From contig JACPZY010000096.1 in the NCBI GenBank assembly GCA_016195215.1, positions 1 to 37,495 of the forward strand: a stretch of 37,495 nt of DNA, given 5' to 3'. The position numbers and the translations under genes are program-made. This document shows, piece by piece, positions 18,249-28,023 of the stretch. Within the stretch, counting starts at the first letter, position 1. Each line of letters opens with the position of its first letter. The notes beneath the pieces were generated by a model. The model ran no database searches and was not told the DNA's origin. It worked only from the letters and a program-made list of their open reading frames with translations. Origin of the DNA: Actinomycetota bacterium (lineage in GTDB: Bacteria > Actinomycetota > Actinomycetes > Nanopelagicales > Nanopelagicaceae).

Positions 18249-19978
18249 GACCGTCCGACTACTGGCGGGACGAATCTACGTATTTCCGGAGTTGGGGCTC
18301 TGAGGAAATCAAAGTCACAGCCTTCATCTGCCTGGAGCACATGTGCCTGATAAAGAGCGGGCCACCCTCGCAGGTGCGGGCTTACCGGTGGAACCCAAGC
18401 CCTCTCTCGTTCAGCAAGTTCTGCATCGGTGAGACGCACATGGAGCGAACGGTTTGGAACGTCGAGTTCGATGATGTCGCCATCTTTAACCAATCCAAGC
18501 GGACCGCCAATAGCGCCTTCGGGTGCGACATGCAGAACGCAAGTGCCAAAAGATGTTCCACTCATACGAGAATCAGTGACTCGGACCATGTCGACCACAC
18601 CTTCTGCCGCAAGTTTCTTTGGAATCGGAATCATTCCCCACTCTGGCATTCCGGGGACGCCGACGGCTCCGCAACCTGAAAGAACGAGCACACTATCTCT
18701 TGTAACATCGAGATCGGGATCATCAATACGGGTGCGCATATCTTCATATCCCGTAAAGACGACGGCGGGACCTGCGTGCGTTATCAGTTCATGTGATGCT
18801 GCCGAAACTTTGATTACTGCGCCCTTAGGTGCGAGGTTGCCGGAGAGAACAGAGAATGCACCTGTGGGTCTTATGGGATTGTCGATTGATCTAATTGCCC
18901 TGTTGGACTCAACTCGCGGCGACATATGTTCGCCAAGGGTTTTTCCGGTGAGGGTCTTTGAATCAAGTTCGAGGAGTTCTCGAAGTTCATAAACAAGCGC
19001 TGGTAACCCACCTGCCTTATGAAAATCCTGAATTAGCCCAACACCGGAAGGTTCCACATCAGCAAGAACAGGAATGTTCTCTCCGAGATTCGCGACGCTC
19101 CCCAGGGTGAGCTCGCCACCGATACGTCCGGAGATTGCTATTAAATGGATGAGGGCGTTGGTAGAGCCACCACATGCGTGAAGCACGCGTATGGCATTTC
19201 GAAAAGCTTGGGGTGTCATGATGTCGGAAGGAAGGATCTGCTCTCGTACCATCTTCACAACTTCACGGCCAGATGCGAATGCTGCAATCTTTCTTGCCGC
19301 ATCATTATTTGGAATTGTGGAAGTTCCGGGAAGAGACATTCCCAAGGCTTCAATCATCAGAGCGACTGAGGAGGCCGTACCCATTGTGTTACAGGATCCA
19401 AGACCGCAACTGAGACAGCTCTCAAATTCTCTCCACTCCTCGGCTGAGATCTTCTCGGATCGATAATCTGCCCACATCCGCCAGAGATCAGTGCCAGTTC
19501 CGATCCGTTTCCCTTTATACATTGCTGCGGGACGGGCGCCAGCAGTAAACATGACCGTTGGGAGATTTGAACTTGCCGCACCCATAAGAGCGCCAGGGAC
19601 ACTCTTGTCGCAATTTGCCAGCAGAACAACTCCGTCGAGCGGGTAAGAGCGCAGGTACTCTTCAACCTCCATAGAAAGTAAGTTGCGGTAGAGCATTGCC
19701 GAAGGCTTCATAAGATCTTCGCCAAGTGACATCACAGAAAAGACAAGTGGGATACCGCCAGCATCAACTACTCCGGCCTTGACATCCTCGATGTAATCGC
19801 GCAATGGAAGATTGCAAGGGTTCAGTTCACTAGAAGAATCGGCGATTCCTATGACTGGTCGGTCGTTATCGGGTTCAATTTTCAACCCGACCGAGGCCAT
19901 TACTACCCGATGCGATAGTGCGACTTCGTCATTGCCGGCAAACCACTCGCTACTTCTTAAGGTGTGCTCAGACAACAT
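18245..19978 (-). CDS. IlvD/Edd-family dehydratase (dihydroxy-acid or sugar-acid dehydratase)
   Basis: GVVLLANCDKSVPGALMGAASSNLPTVMFTAG, GLGSCNTMGTASSVALMIEALGMSLPGTSTIP, HACGGSTNALIHLIAISGR, DSRMSGTSFGTCVLHVAPEGAIGGPL. Confidence 0.92.
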   Translation of the reverse strand: MLSEHTLRSSEWFAGNDEVALSHRVVMASVGLKIEPDNDRPVIGIADSSSELNPCNLPLRDYIEDVKAGVVDAGGIPLVFSVMSLGEDLMKPSAMLYRNLLSMEVEEYLRSYPLDGVVLLANCDKSVPGALMGAASSNLPTVMFTAGARPAAMYKGKRIGTGTDLWRMWADYRSEKISAEEWREFESCLSCGLGSCNTMGTASSVALMIEALGMSLPGTSTIPNNDAARKIAAFASGREVVKMVREQILPSDIMTPQAFRNAIRVLHACGGSTNALIHLIAISGRIGGELTLGSVANLGENIPVLADVEPSGVGLIQDFHKAGGLPALVYELRELLELDSKTLTGKTLGEHMSPRVESNRAIRSIDNPIRPTGAFSVLSGNLAPKGAVIKVSAASHELITHAGPAVVFTGYEDMRTRIDDPDLDVTRDSVLVLSGCGAVGVPGMPEWGMIPIPKKLAAEGVVDMVRVTDSRMSGTSFGTCVLHVAPEGAIGGPLGLVKDGDIIELDVPNRSLHVRLTDAELAERERAWVPPVSPHLRGWPALYQAHVLQADEGCDFDFLRAPTPEIRRFVPPVVGRS

Positions 19979-19987
19979 GTATGTACC

Positions 19988-20902
19988 TCACGGCTTAGGA
20001 ATACCTAGCCCAGCGGCACCAGGATCAGATTGCTTAAATGGCTTTCCACTTCGCTTGAGCCATTCGAGCGAAATTTCCGCACGGCGCACCTTCTCGCGAG
20101 CAATGGCAATCGCGTCATTCTCTAGGTGCATACCAGAAGGATAAATCCCGCGAGAGTTCCGCAATCCAAACTTTACATAAAGAGGCGAGGAAACTGCGAC
20201 CAGATCTGCAATTTCGTTTCCCCGCACGACACCACCGAGGCTATCTGGAGCTTCAACGTATAGGTCTAGAGGTAAATCTGTTGCTCCGCGCATTTCTGCC
20301 AATTCATGGATTGTGAGGTCTGTTGGCAGATTAATAGTGTCTCCACCAATGGATTGAAGGAGCTTAACGGTTGCAGGATTGGATGGTGCCTTCATTGCAG
20401 AGACTTTTAAGACGGCGTCACCAGGAATTTCTCCCTTAGCGCGAGCGCCAGATAGAACTTGTAGAAGTCCAAGGTCGGCAACGAGAAGGCCGCGGATGCC
20501 ACATTCAAATGCGCGCAGCGCGTCTTCGACCGCGTAACGAAGTTGTCGCATTCCGCGGATAGATCCACCGAGGGCAGCACCTTCGGGAGCGCGTGACATC
20601 GCCCCGACTCCCCACTCCTCGCGTGGTCCGATAAATAGCGAAATTTCCAAACCTGCATCCGAACCGATCTTCGACATCTCTCTCAACTCAGATTCAGTGT
20701 GTAACATCGCGCCACTGCCCTGTGAGACGCGGTTGATAGTGACTCCACGTTTTTTGGCTTCTTCAAGAGCGGCGCTGAGCACCTTTGGCCCTTCAATAGA
20801 AGGAATTTCAATTCGAAAATGTGCACCATCTGGAAAGCGCGCGGTGCTGGCCAATGGAAGTGACTCTGGGCCGAATTCGCCCAATAAGGTATCTGCGAGC
20901 AT
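19988..20902 (-). CDS. Uncharacterised protein, U32-peptidase-like TIM-barrel
   Basis: ORF 317 aa to 20941; internal ATG at 20902 (MLADTLLGEFGPESLP) preferred because the upstream codons overlap a palindromic operator. ALRAFECGIRGLLVADLGLLQ and INLPTDLTIHELAEMRG resemble barrel proteins annotated as U32-like. Confidence 0.55.
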   Translation of the reverse strand: MLADTLLGEFGPESLPLASTARFPDGAHFRIEIPSIEGPKVLSAALEEAKKRGVTINRVSQGSGAMLHTESELREMSKIGSDAGLEISLFIGPREEWGVGAMSRAPEGAALGGSIRGMRQLRYAVEDALRAFECGIRGLLVADLGLLQVLSGARAKGEIPGDAVLKVSAMKAPSNPATVKLLQSIGGDTINLPTDLTIHELAEMRGATDLPLDLYVEAPDSLGGVVRGNEIADLVAVSSPLYVKFGLRNSRGIYPSGMHLENDAIAIAREKVRRAEISLEWLKRSGKPFKQSDPGAAGLGIPKP

Positions 20903-20912
20903 TAAAATGTCC

Positions 20913-20973
20913 GTTCGGTATTGCCGAACGTCGTTCGGCAATACCAGTATTCCTTATCCGCCCTGATTGTCAA
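20913..20973 (-). promoter_or_regulatory. Promoter with overlapping palindromic operator upstream of the U32-like/IlvD pair
   Basis: Minus strand: TTGACA (20968-20973), 16-nt spacer, AATACT (20946-20951); operator GGTATTGCCGAAC-GTC-GTTCGGCAATACC (20917-20945) plus an extra half-site GTTCGG (20913-20918). Confidence 0.7.
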
Positions 20974-20979
20974 CGATTG

Positions 20980-21618
20980 CTAATCCTCTTCCAGATTCGG
21001 TTCAATGAGGCGCTCAAGTTTTCGTTTGAGAAAGAGGATCACGATAACGACAACAGTGAGGAAGCCTATGGCCCAGTATTTGAGGACGTTCTCAAGTTTG
21101 GCTAGTTGATTTGAAAATTCGTAACCTAAGAGAACGACAATGGTTGAAAAAACAATGCCGCCAGCGGCGTTCCATTTGAGAAATGTCCAGTACGGAACTC
21201 GATTCATTCCAGCGAGAGCTGGGACAAGGGCGCGTAAGAGTGCTTGTGCTCTCCCAAAGAAGATTGCCCCCCCGTGATACTTATCAAAAATATGTTGGGC
21301 GAGACGCCAACGTTTAGCTCCGACCAATTTCCCCATCCGGGAAACTTCGATCCGCGGACCAAAGTGCTTTCCCACTTCGTAGCCCACTGAATCACCAGCA
21401 ATTGCTCCAATGATCGCGCTGAGGAGAAAGAGCCAGAGCGGCCAAACTTTCTGATAGGCGAGAACGCCTCCTATGAGTAGAGATGTCTCACCTGGCAGTA
21501 CAAAGCCAACAAAAGCCGCAGCTTCGGTGAAAGCTAAGAGGATGAGCAGCATGAAGAGGGGTATCTGAAGATTATTGGCTACGAGCCAGTCGGCCGTGGT
21601 TTGAATCCATTGGGACAT
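20980..21618 (-). CDS. DedA-family membrane protein
   Basis: AAAFVGFVLPGETSLLIGGVLAY, GDSVGYEVGKHFGP, GRAQALLRALVPALAGMNRVPYWTFLKWNAAGGIVFS. Start 21618 (MSQWIQ) or 21642. Confidence 0.92.
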   Translation of the reverse strand: MSQWIQTTADWLVANNLQIPLFMLLILLAFTEAAAFVGFVLPGETSLLIGGVLAYQKVWPLWLFLLSAIIGAIAGDSVGYEVGKHFGPRIEVSRMGKLVGAKRWRLAQHIFDKYHGGAIFFGRAQALLRALVPALAGMNRVPYWTFLKWNAAGGIVFSTIVVLLGYEFSNQLAKLENVLKYWAIGFLTVVVIVILFLKRKLERLIEPNLEED

Positions 21619-21656
21619 GAGGGTAAGCCTATTGGTAGGCACTATCTTTATCTCTT

Positions 21657-22850
21657 GTGACGACTCATAGGGGTTCTATTCGAGTGCTTATGCTGGTCGC
21701 AACATCGGTAGCCACTGATACTCGAGTGCTACGAGAAGCCCAGAGTTTGGTGAGAGATGGCTATGAGGTGTTGATCATCGGCCGAAATGTGCCCGATGAC
21801 TATGTGGCGCCAGAGGGGATTGCCGTTTATTCGGCATCGAGTGGAAGGGGCTTACGCCCATCATCGATAGGCTCAATGACCGCAAAGAGGATGCCTCTAC
21901 ATATACGCGCGATTCGGTGGGCACTTCTACCGTTACACCGCAGACGCTCTTTCCAGGCCTGGGCTAAATCCGCCTATGCCGTCGGTTCAACCTTGAAATT
22001 TGACCTCGTTCATTCGCATGATTACACGGCGCTCGCACTCGGTTCGCGTCTGGCAACCGAGCGGAATCTTCCACTTATATATGACAGCCACGAGTGGTGG
22101 TTAGGAAAACAACGACAGTATCGACCTACTCCGATCTCGGATCTGAGAGAGGCTAAGGTTGAGCAGAGACTATCGCAGCGGGCCGCGGCCGTAATTACCG
22201 TCGGCGAATCAATTGCAGGGCTGATGCGAAGTAAACGTGGAGTTAAGGATGTCTACGTTGTGCGCAATAGTTTTCCTGACTCTGGAGATCAGAGTAAGAG
22301 GGTCGCCTCACCACCTAACGGAATAATTTACGCCGGAAGAATCGACGCTTACCGCGAACTCGAAGTAATAATCGAAGTTTCGAGGGAGATTGATTTGCAA
22401 ATCTCCTGGATGGGTGAGCACGAAAATCAGTGGGCCTCGAAATTTGTTCCGATAGCAAGGGAAGCGGGAATTGAAATCTTGCCTTCGCAGCCGTTAGCTG
22501 CTGTGACGACGGCTATGCAGAGTGCAGGTTTAGTATTCGTCACTCATTCCAACCGGTTCGAGTCTCATCGCTTGGCAATGCCAAACAAACTTTTCCATGC
22601 TGTTCATGCTGGCGTTCCCTTGATCGCAACAGATGTAACCGAACTAGGTAATATAGTGCGCCAATTCGACATAGGTGAGTTATATAAACCTGGTGATGCT
22701 ACGTCGATGGCGGAGGCGATATCGAGAGCGATCTCCCGACATGCAATTCTCATTGAGAATGTTAATCGAGCAAAATCAGAATTGTCATGGGAAAGAGATT
22801 CAGAAGTGTTGAGCAGCATCTATAGGCAAGTTTTAGCAGAGGTTCGATAA
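21657..22850 (+). CDS. Glycosyltransferase (GT4-like)
   Basis: RVLREAQSLVRDGYEVLIIGR, LVHSHDYTALALGSRLA, LIYDSHEW, IIYAGRIDAYRELEVIIEV, PNKLFHAVHAGVPLIATDVTELGNIV. GTG start. Confidence 0.88.
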   Translation: MTTHRGSIRVLMLVATSVATDTRVLREAQSLVRDGYEVLIIGRNVPDDYVAPEGIAVYSASSGRGLRPSSIGSMTAKRMPLHIRAIRWALLPLHRRRSFQAWAKSAYAVGSTLKFDLVHSHDYTALALGSRLATERNLPLIYDSHEWWLGKQRQYRPTPISDLREAKVEQRLSQRAAAVITVGESIAGLMRSKRGVKDVYVVRNSFPDSGDQSKRVASPPNGIIYAGRIDAYRELEVIIEVSREIDLQISWMGEHENQWASKFVPIAREAGIEILPSQPLAAVTTAMQSAGLVFVTHSNRFESHRLAMPNKLFHAVHAGVPLIATDVTELGNIVRQFDIGELYKPGDATSMAEAISRAISRHAILIENVNRAKSELSWERDSEVLSSIYRQVLAEVR

Positions 22851-23953
22851 TGGCGAAATACGACGTCAGTATTCTCGCCACGGGTAGAGATGTTTCTAAT
22901 GCTCGTCTGCAGCGAGTCATGGCGTCATGCGTATCCGCGGGGCTCAAGGTCGAACTTTTTAGCACCGGTAACAAGTGCGACACTCCTGCAGGAGTGGACT
23001 TTCATACTGTCGCGAAAGGATCACTCGCGATGCGGGTAACTAATGCATTGATCACCCCCTGGCGCGCGAGAGGCCGTGTTCTCTTTACTCCAGACCCAGA
23101 GGGTGCGATCGCCATCTGGTTAAGTTGCATCATTTATCGTCGTCCTTGGGTCGCGGATGTTCGGGAGGACTATCGACTCCTAATTGAAGACAGGGCGTGG
23201 GCTAAAGGTCTACAGAAATTGGTAGCGATACTTCTTGCAAAACTTGCCCTCTTCTCCAGTGCGAGGGCTGACGTAACTGTCGTTGTCGACGATTGGGTCC
23301 GCCCACTACAAGCGAAGAAACGATTGGTCGTGAGGAATGCGCCGGACACTCGTTTTTTGCCTGAAATAAGCGATCCAGATCTTTCTCCGCGCGCACTCTA
23401 TGTCGGAGACGTGCGGGGTTCGCGTGGACTCTGGTCGATGCTTCGTACCATGGAGTTGGCACCTGATTGGCAATTGGACGTAGTCGGGACAATTTCCAAA
23501 GAAGATATATCTCAGGTGCTCTCCTGGAAAGAGAAATCTCCCGCTGCACTGCGCGTGAAATTTCATGGTGCTCTTAATCCACAAGAGTCCTGGAAACTTG
23601 CCAGCGGAGCTTGGGTTGGTCTGTCGCTACTCGAAAACACTCCAGCATTCCGACGCGCATGGCCTACGAAAATCGGGGAGTACTTGGCTTGCGGAATACC
23701 TGTGATAACTACGGATCTACCCCGTCCTAAGGAGGTCATAATTGAAACGCGCGCGGGTGGTACCGTGGACTTTGACACCAACGAATTGACGGCTGGGCAG
23801 ACTGCAGGGATTTTGAATTCTTGGGCTGAAAACCCCGATAAATATGCTGCAGTACGTGGACGCGCGCGAGACCAAGTGGAGAAATGGCGGAGTGGCGCAA
23901 GTTACGACCTGATCGCTCAAGCAATTGCGGGATTAACTGAGGTCAAAAGGTAA
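22850..23953 (+). CDS. Glycosyltransferase
   Basis: LFTPDPEGAIAIWLSCIIYRRPWVADVREDY, LYVGDVRGSRGLWSMLRTMELAP, TKIGEYLACGIPVITTDLPRPKEVI; TAATG overlap with upstream gene. Confidence 0.83.
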   Translation: MAKYDVSILATGRDVSNARLQRVMASCVSAGLKVELFSTGNKCDTPAGVDFHTVAKGSLAMRVTNALITPWRARGRVLFTPDPEGAIAIWLSCIIYRRPWVADVREDYRLLIEDRAWAKGLQKLVAILLAKLALFSSARADVTVVVDDWVRPLQAKKRLVVRNAPDTRFLPEISDPDLSPRALYVGDVRGSRGLWSMLRTMELAPDWQLDVVGTISKEDISQVLSWKEKSPAALRVKFHGALNPQESWKLASGAWVGLSLLENTPAFRRAWPTKIGEYLACGIPVITTDLPRPKEVIIETRAGGTVDFDTNELTAGQTAGILNSWAENPDKYAAVRGRARDQVEKWRSGASYDLIAQAIAGLTEVKR

Positions 23954-23962
23954 GGTTTGCAT

Positions 23963-24565
23963 ATGTCCTCTCCGCGTATCCATGCCACTTCTGATGTCGC
24001 GGCAGACGTTGAAATTGGCGACGGCTCTTCAATCTGGCATTACGCCCAGGTCCGCGAAAATTGTGTGCTTGGTGAAAATGTAATCGTCGGTCGAGGTGCC
24101 TATATTGGAACTGGTGTGCATGTTGGATCAAATAGCAAGATTCAAAATTACGCTCTCCTCTACGAGCCAGCACTTTTAGAGGCTGGAGTATTTATCGGTC
24201 CTGGCGTGATCTTGACGAATGATGAATATCCACGTGCAATCAACCCAGATGGATCGCAGAAGAATGGGAGTGATTGGGAAGCCAAAGGCGTGATAATACG
24301 TGAGGGTGCTTCAATCGGAGCGGGAAGCATCTGTGTTGCCCCGGTTGAAATTGGAGCTTGGTCATTGGTGGCGGCGGGGTCAACCGTTACCAAAAATGTC
24401 CCAGCATTCGCGCTTGTTGCTGGAGTGCCAGCAAAGCGCATTCGTTGGGTCGGTAAGGCTGGCGTACCATTGACGGATGATGGCGCTGGAAATTTCACTT
24501 GTCCAAAAACTGGCGCGCGTTATTTCCAACGCGATGCAAATACTCTGGCGGAAGTAGAAAAATGA
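23963..24565 (+). CDS. wbpD: Left-handed-beta-helix N-acetyltransferase, WbpD/WlbB-like
   Basis: Hexapeptide repeats IGDGSSIWHYAQVRENCVLGENVIVGRGAYIGTGVHVGSNSKIQNYALLYEPALLEAGVFIGPGVILTND, AGVPAKRIRWV. Confidence 0.85.
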   Translation: MSSPRIHATSDVAADVEIGDGSSIWHYAQVRENCVLGENVIVGRGAYIGTGVHVGSNSKIQNYALLYEPALLEAGVFIGPGVILTNDEYPRAINPDGSQKNGSDWEAKGVIIREGASIGAGSICVAPVEIGAWSLVAAGSTVTKNVPAFALVAGVPAKRIRWVGKAGVPLTDDGAGNFTCPKTGARYFQRDANTLAEVEK

Positions 24566-25647
24566 GCAGAATGATTCCAGCAGCAAAACCAATTATTGGC
24601 GAAGAAGAGCGCGCTGCGGTAGATCGCGTGCTGCAATCTGGCATGCTGGCGCAAGGCCCAGAAGTCGCGGCATTTGAGAGTGAATACTCCGCTACGGTAC
24701 AGAACCGTTACTGCATCGCAGTTAACTCGGGTACTTCGGGACTTCACATGGCGCTAGAGGCGATCGATATGAATGCTGGCGATGAAGTTATCGTGCCATC
24801 CTTCACCTTTGCGGCAACTGCAAACGCGGTAGCCCTCACTGGGGCTACTCCTGTTTTTGTTGATATCGATCCCCTCACTTTCAATATCGATCCCAAAGCA
24901 GTTGAAGCCGCTATAACGCCTCGCACTCGCGCGATTCAACCCGTTCATCTTTATGGGCAACCAGCAGCGATGAAAGAAATCATGGCTCTTGCCAAGCGCC
25001 ACTCCCTCTTGGTTGTTGAGGATGCCGCTCAAGCTCACCTGGCCTCTCTAGATGGAACCCCCGTTGGTGCATTTGGTATTGCCGGTGTTTTCTCTTTCTA
25101 CCCCACTAAGAACATGACTTCTGGCGAAGGAGGCATGATCACAACTGGATCGGATGAGGTTGCCCGTCAGTGCAGGTTGCTGCGAAATCAGGGTATGGAG
25201 AAACGTTATGAGAATGAGATCGTTGGATTCAATACTCGAATGACGGAGATTCATGCTGCGATCGGTCGAGTTCAATTGCGAAAATTGGCGAATTGGACTG
25301 CGATTCGCCAAGCAAATGCAGAGTTTCTCAATGAGAACCTAAATGGCGTTGTTGTCCCCTACGTTGCTCCGGGAGCCGTTCACGTTTATCACCAATACAC
25401 GATTCGAGTTGTCGGTCATGACCGAGATGCGTTTGCTGCCGAGATGTCCAAGCGCAGTGTTGGAAGTGGCGTTTACTACCCGATCCCGGTTCACAAACTT
25501 CCATCCTTTGGCTTATCTTTCGATCTCCCCGAGACCTCACGAGCATGCAGAGAAGTTCTCTCGATTCCAGTCCACCCCTCACTCTCACCAGGCGATCTTG
25601 AAACAATAGTCTCGGTAATCAATTCAATTGCCGCAGCAGGTGCTTAA
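24562..25647 (+). CDS. wbpE: DegT/DnrJ/EryC1 PLP-dependent sugar aminotransferase, WbpE-like
   Basis: GTSGLHMALEAIDMNAGDEVIVPSFTFAATANAVALTGATPVFVDID, VEDAAQAHLASLDG, SFYPTKNMTSGEGGMITT (PLP lysine). ATG 24562 overlaps the upstream stop. Confidence 0.92.
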   Translation: MSRMIPAAKPIIGEEERAAVDRVLQSGMLAQGPEVAAFESEYSATVQNRYCIAVNSGTSGLHMALEAIDMNAGDEVIVPSFTFAATANAVALTGATPVFVDIDPLTFNIDPKAVEAAITPRTRAIQPVHLYGQPAAMKEIMALAKRHSLLVVEDAAQAHLASLDGTPVGAFGIAGVFSFYPTKNMTSGEGGMITTGSDEVARQCRLLRNQGMEKRYENEIVGFNTRMTEIHAAIGRVQLRKLANWTAIRQANAEFLNENLNGVVVPYVAPGAVHVYHQYTIRVVGHDRDAFAAEMSKRSVGSGVYYPIPVHKLPSFGLSFDLPETSRACREVLSIPVHPSLSPGDLETIVSVINSIAAAGA

Positions 25648-25650
25648 GTA

Positions 25651-26643
25651 GTGGCAAATCTCCGTGCTGGATTGGTCGGACTTGGCATGATGGGACGACA
25701 CCATGCACGAGTTCTTGCATCACTTCCTGGCGTTGACCTCATTGGCGTTTCAGATCCTGCGGGGGATCTTGCTGGCGTTGCCCAGGGTCGCACAGTTGTC
25801 AGTTCAGTAACTGAGTTGATTGCTATGGGAATTGACTACGCAATGGTTGCGGTACCAACTATCTACCATTTGGAAATCGGCAAGGAACTTGCTAGGGCAG
25901 GAATTCATGCAATGGTGGAGAAACCGCTTTCCCATGACACGCTCACCTCAAAAGAATTAACGAAGGCATTTAGCGATGCAGGACTGATCGGAGCAGTGGG
26001 ACATATCGAGCGGTACAACCCATCGCTGCAGGAAGCTCGTCGTCGACTCAGTCAACTCGGTGCGCTCTATCAAGTGGTTACTCGCAGGCAAGGGCCGTTC
26101 CCTGCACGAATTGCCGATGTCGGTGTTGTTAAGGATCTCGCAACTCACGATATTGATCTCACCTCCTGGATCACAAGCCAGACTTACACTTCGGTCTCTG
26201 CTCGCACCGCGCTACGGACAGGGCGGGTGCACGAGGATCTCGTTGCGGTCGTTGGCACTCTGGCCGATGGCACAATTACAAATCATCTGGTCAACTGGCT
26301 AAGCCCGCTCAAAGAGCGGGTAACCATATTGACGGGCGAGAAGGGAGCTTTTGTCGCAGACACCTTGACCGCTGATTTAACCTTTTACGCTAACGGTACC
26401 GTCACTTCTGGGTGGGATGAGATCGCCCAATTCCGCGGAGTGAGCGAAGGAGATGTCATCCGATACGCGATATCCAAACACGAACCGCTTCGCATGGAGC
26501 ATGAGAATTTCCGCGATGCCATTCTAGGCAAGCCGGCCGACATTGTGACTATGGAACAGGGTTTAGCGACCGTTGTGGTTGCCGAAGCCATTATCGAGAG
26601 TGCACAGAGAAATTCGACGGTCATGATACCTGCGTCACGATAA
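25651..26643 (+). CDS. wbpB: Gfo/Idh/MocA-family oxidoreductase, WbpB-like
   Basis: RAGLVGLGMMGRHHARVLASLPGVDLIGVSDP, MVEKPLSHD, AVGHIERYNPSLQEARRRL; GTG start. Confidence 0.88.
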   Translation: MANLRAGLVGLGMMGRHHARVLASLPGVDLIGVSDPAGDLAGVAQGRTVVSSVTELIAMGIDYAMVAVPTIYHLEIGKELARAGIHAMVEKPLSHDTLTSKELTKAFSDAGLIGAVGHIERYNPSLQEARRRLSQLGALYQVVTRRQGPFPARIADVGVVKDLATHDIDLTSWITSQTYTSVSARTALRTGRVHEDLVAVVGTLADGTITNHLVNWLSPLKERVTILTGEKGAFVADTLTADLTFYANGTVTSGWDEIAQFRGVSEGDVIRYAISKHEPLRMEHENFRDAILGKPADIVTMEQGLATVVVAEAIIESAQRNSTVMIPASR

Positions 26644-26652
26644 TTGCTTTCC

Positions 26653-28023
26653 ATGAATCCCGAAGAACGCTCCAAGGTCCATATTCTCTCAATAGTTACC
26701 AATAATGCGGTCGGCGATTCAAGAGTTCTCAAGTCTGCAGAGACTTTAGCGACAGCGGGGTACAAGGTGACGCTGCTCGCCGGGCTTATTGGTCATGTTC
26801 CACCAACTGAGTCGATAAAGGGTTTCACAATTCTTCGTGCGCCGAGTGTTAGTAAGTACGGCCAGAATAGACATCGACCCCTCTTTCCTTTTAATTACAT
26901 ATTGGATTTGAGTAATCAATACCTTCCTCGAGGAAAGCGCTTTGTTCGTTACGGATGCAAAATGTTTACTCCAGATCGCTTACTTTGGCGTTGGGCAACT
27001 CCGATCCTGATAAAGATTTCCCCTAAATTTCTCTATTTATGTTGGCCAATTCTGAAAGATGGCGAGAAGACTTTTGGGAAGGTCATCGATGAACTTAAGC
27101 CAGACATCATTCACGCCAATGACTGTGACACCCTCGGGCTGGCTATGCGAGCAAAGAGGCGTGCCTTTATTAAAGGCCGTTCAATAAGAGTTCTTTACGA
27201 CGCCCATGAGTACGTGAGTGGCGTGCATCGCAAGCACCCAAACTGGCGGTTGGCGATGACAATGTTAGAGCGCTCGTCTATAAAACGCGTTGATGCGGTG
27301 ATGACTGTCTCCGAAACGATTGCTGGGATGCTTGCTGATGACTACCAATTGAAGGAGCGACCTGCTGTCGTTCTTAATGCTCCACGCCGCCAACAACCTA
27401 TGATCGACGAATCACTTCAAACTATCCGCAAAAAGATCGGTTTGGCTCCTAATATTCCCCTTCATCTATATGTTGGCGCGGCTGCGCCACAGCGCGGTCT
27501 AGATACGATGGTTGAGGCGCTGGTGGCAGCACATGGTCATCACATTGCACTCGTGGTAAATACAAATGCGCCTTATATAAATGGTCTGCTAAAGAAGGCG
27601 GTTGATCTTGGCATTCGGGACCGAGTGCATGTCCACCCGTACGTACCCGAGTGGTACGTCTCTACTTTTGCCTCCGATGCGACGAGTGGGGTGATTCCAA
27701 TCTTGCACCACCCAAATCATGAAATTTCCCTAGTGACCAAATATTTCGAGTATCTGCACGCTCGCATTCCAATCATTGTAAGTGACGTGAAAACGATGTC
27801 TGAGGAGATTCTTCTGCAAGGCAATGGTCTCGTCTTTCCTGCCGGAAAAGCTTACGAATTGGCTGATCGATTTGAAAGGATAACCGTCGACCGTGCTCAA
27901 TATCTTGCAGCGATTACCGAATCCATGCTTGACGAATATTCGTGGGAGCTGCAAGGCGATAAACTAGTCGAGGTCCATGATGGGCTCGCCCAACTTGCCA
28001 CACTCAAGAGAAAGACGAGATGA
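26653..28023 (+). CDS. Glycosyltransferase (GT4-like)
   Basis: NAVGDSRVLKSAETLATAGYKVTLLAG, IIHANDCDTLGLAMRAK, VLYDAHEYVSGVHR, LYVGAAAPQRGLDTMVEAL, TKYFEYLHARIPIIVSDVKTMSEEIL. Confidence 0.88.
   Translation: MNPEERSKVHILSIVTNNAVGDSRVLKSAETLATAGYKVTLLAGLIGHVPPTESIKGFTILRAPSVSKYGQNRHRPLFPFNYILDLSNQYLPRGKRFVRYGCKMFTPDRLLWRWATPILIKISPKFLYLCWPILKDGEKTFGKVIDELKPDIIHANDCDTLGLAMRAKRRAFIKGRSIRVLYDAHEYVSGVHRKHPNWRLAMTMLERSSIKRVDAVMTVSETIAGMLADDYQLKERPAVVLNAPRRQQPMIDESLQTIRKKIGLAPNIPLHLYVGAAAPQRGLDTMVEALVAAHGHHIALVVNTNAPYINGLLKKAVDLGIRDRVHVHPYVPEWYVSTFASDATSGVIPILHHPNHEISLVTKYFEYLHARIPIIVSDVKTMSEEILLQGNGLVFPAGKAYELADRFERITVDRAQYLAAITESMLDEYSWELQGDKLVEVHDGLAQLATLKRKTR

Noticed and set aside
18429-18992. 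187-aa plus-strand ORF
   Set aside because: Fully antisense to the well-supported IlvD/Edd dehydratase; Ser/Thr/Arg/Pro-rich low-information composition typical of shadow frames.
22981-22996. 16-bp perfect palindrome CACTCCTGCAGGAGTG
   Set aside because: Lies inside a glycosyltransferase coding region with no promoter context; compatible with chance.
27641-27659. Inverted repeat ACGTACC-N5-GGTACGT
   Set aside because: Internal to a glycosyltransferase CDS; no supporting regulatory context.
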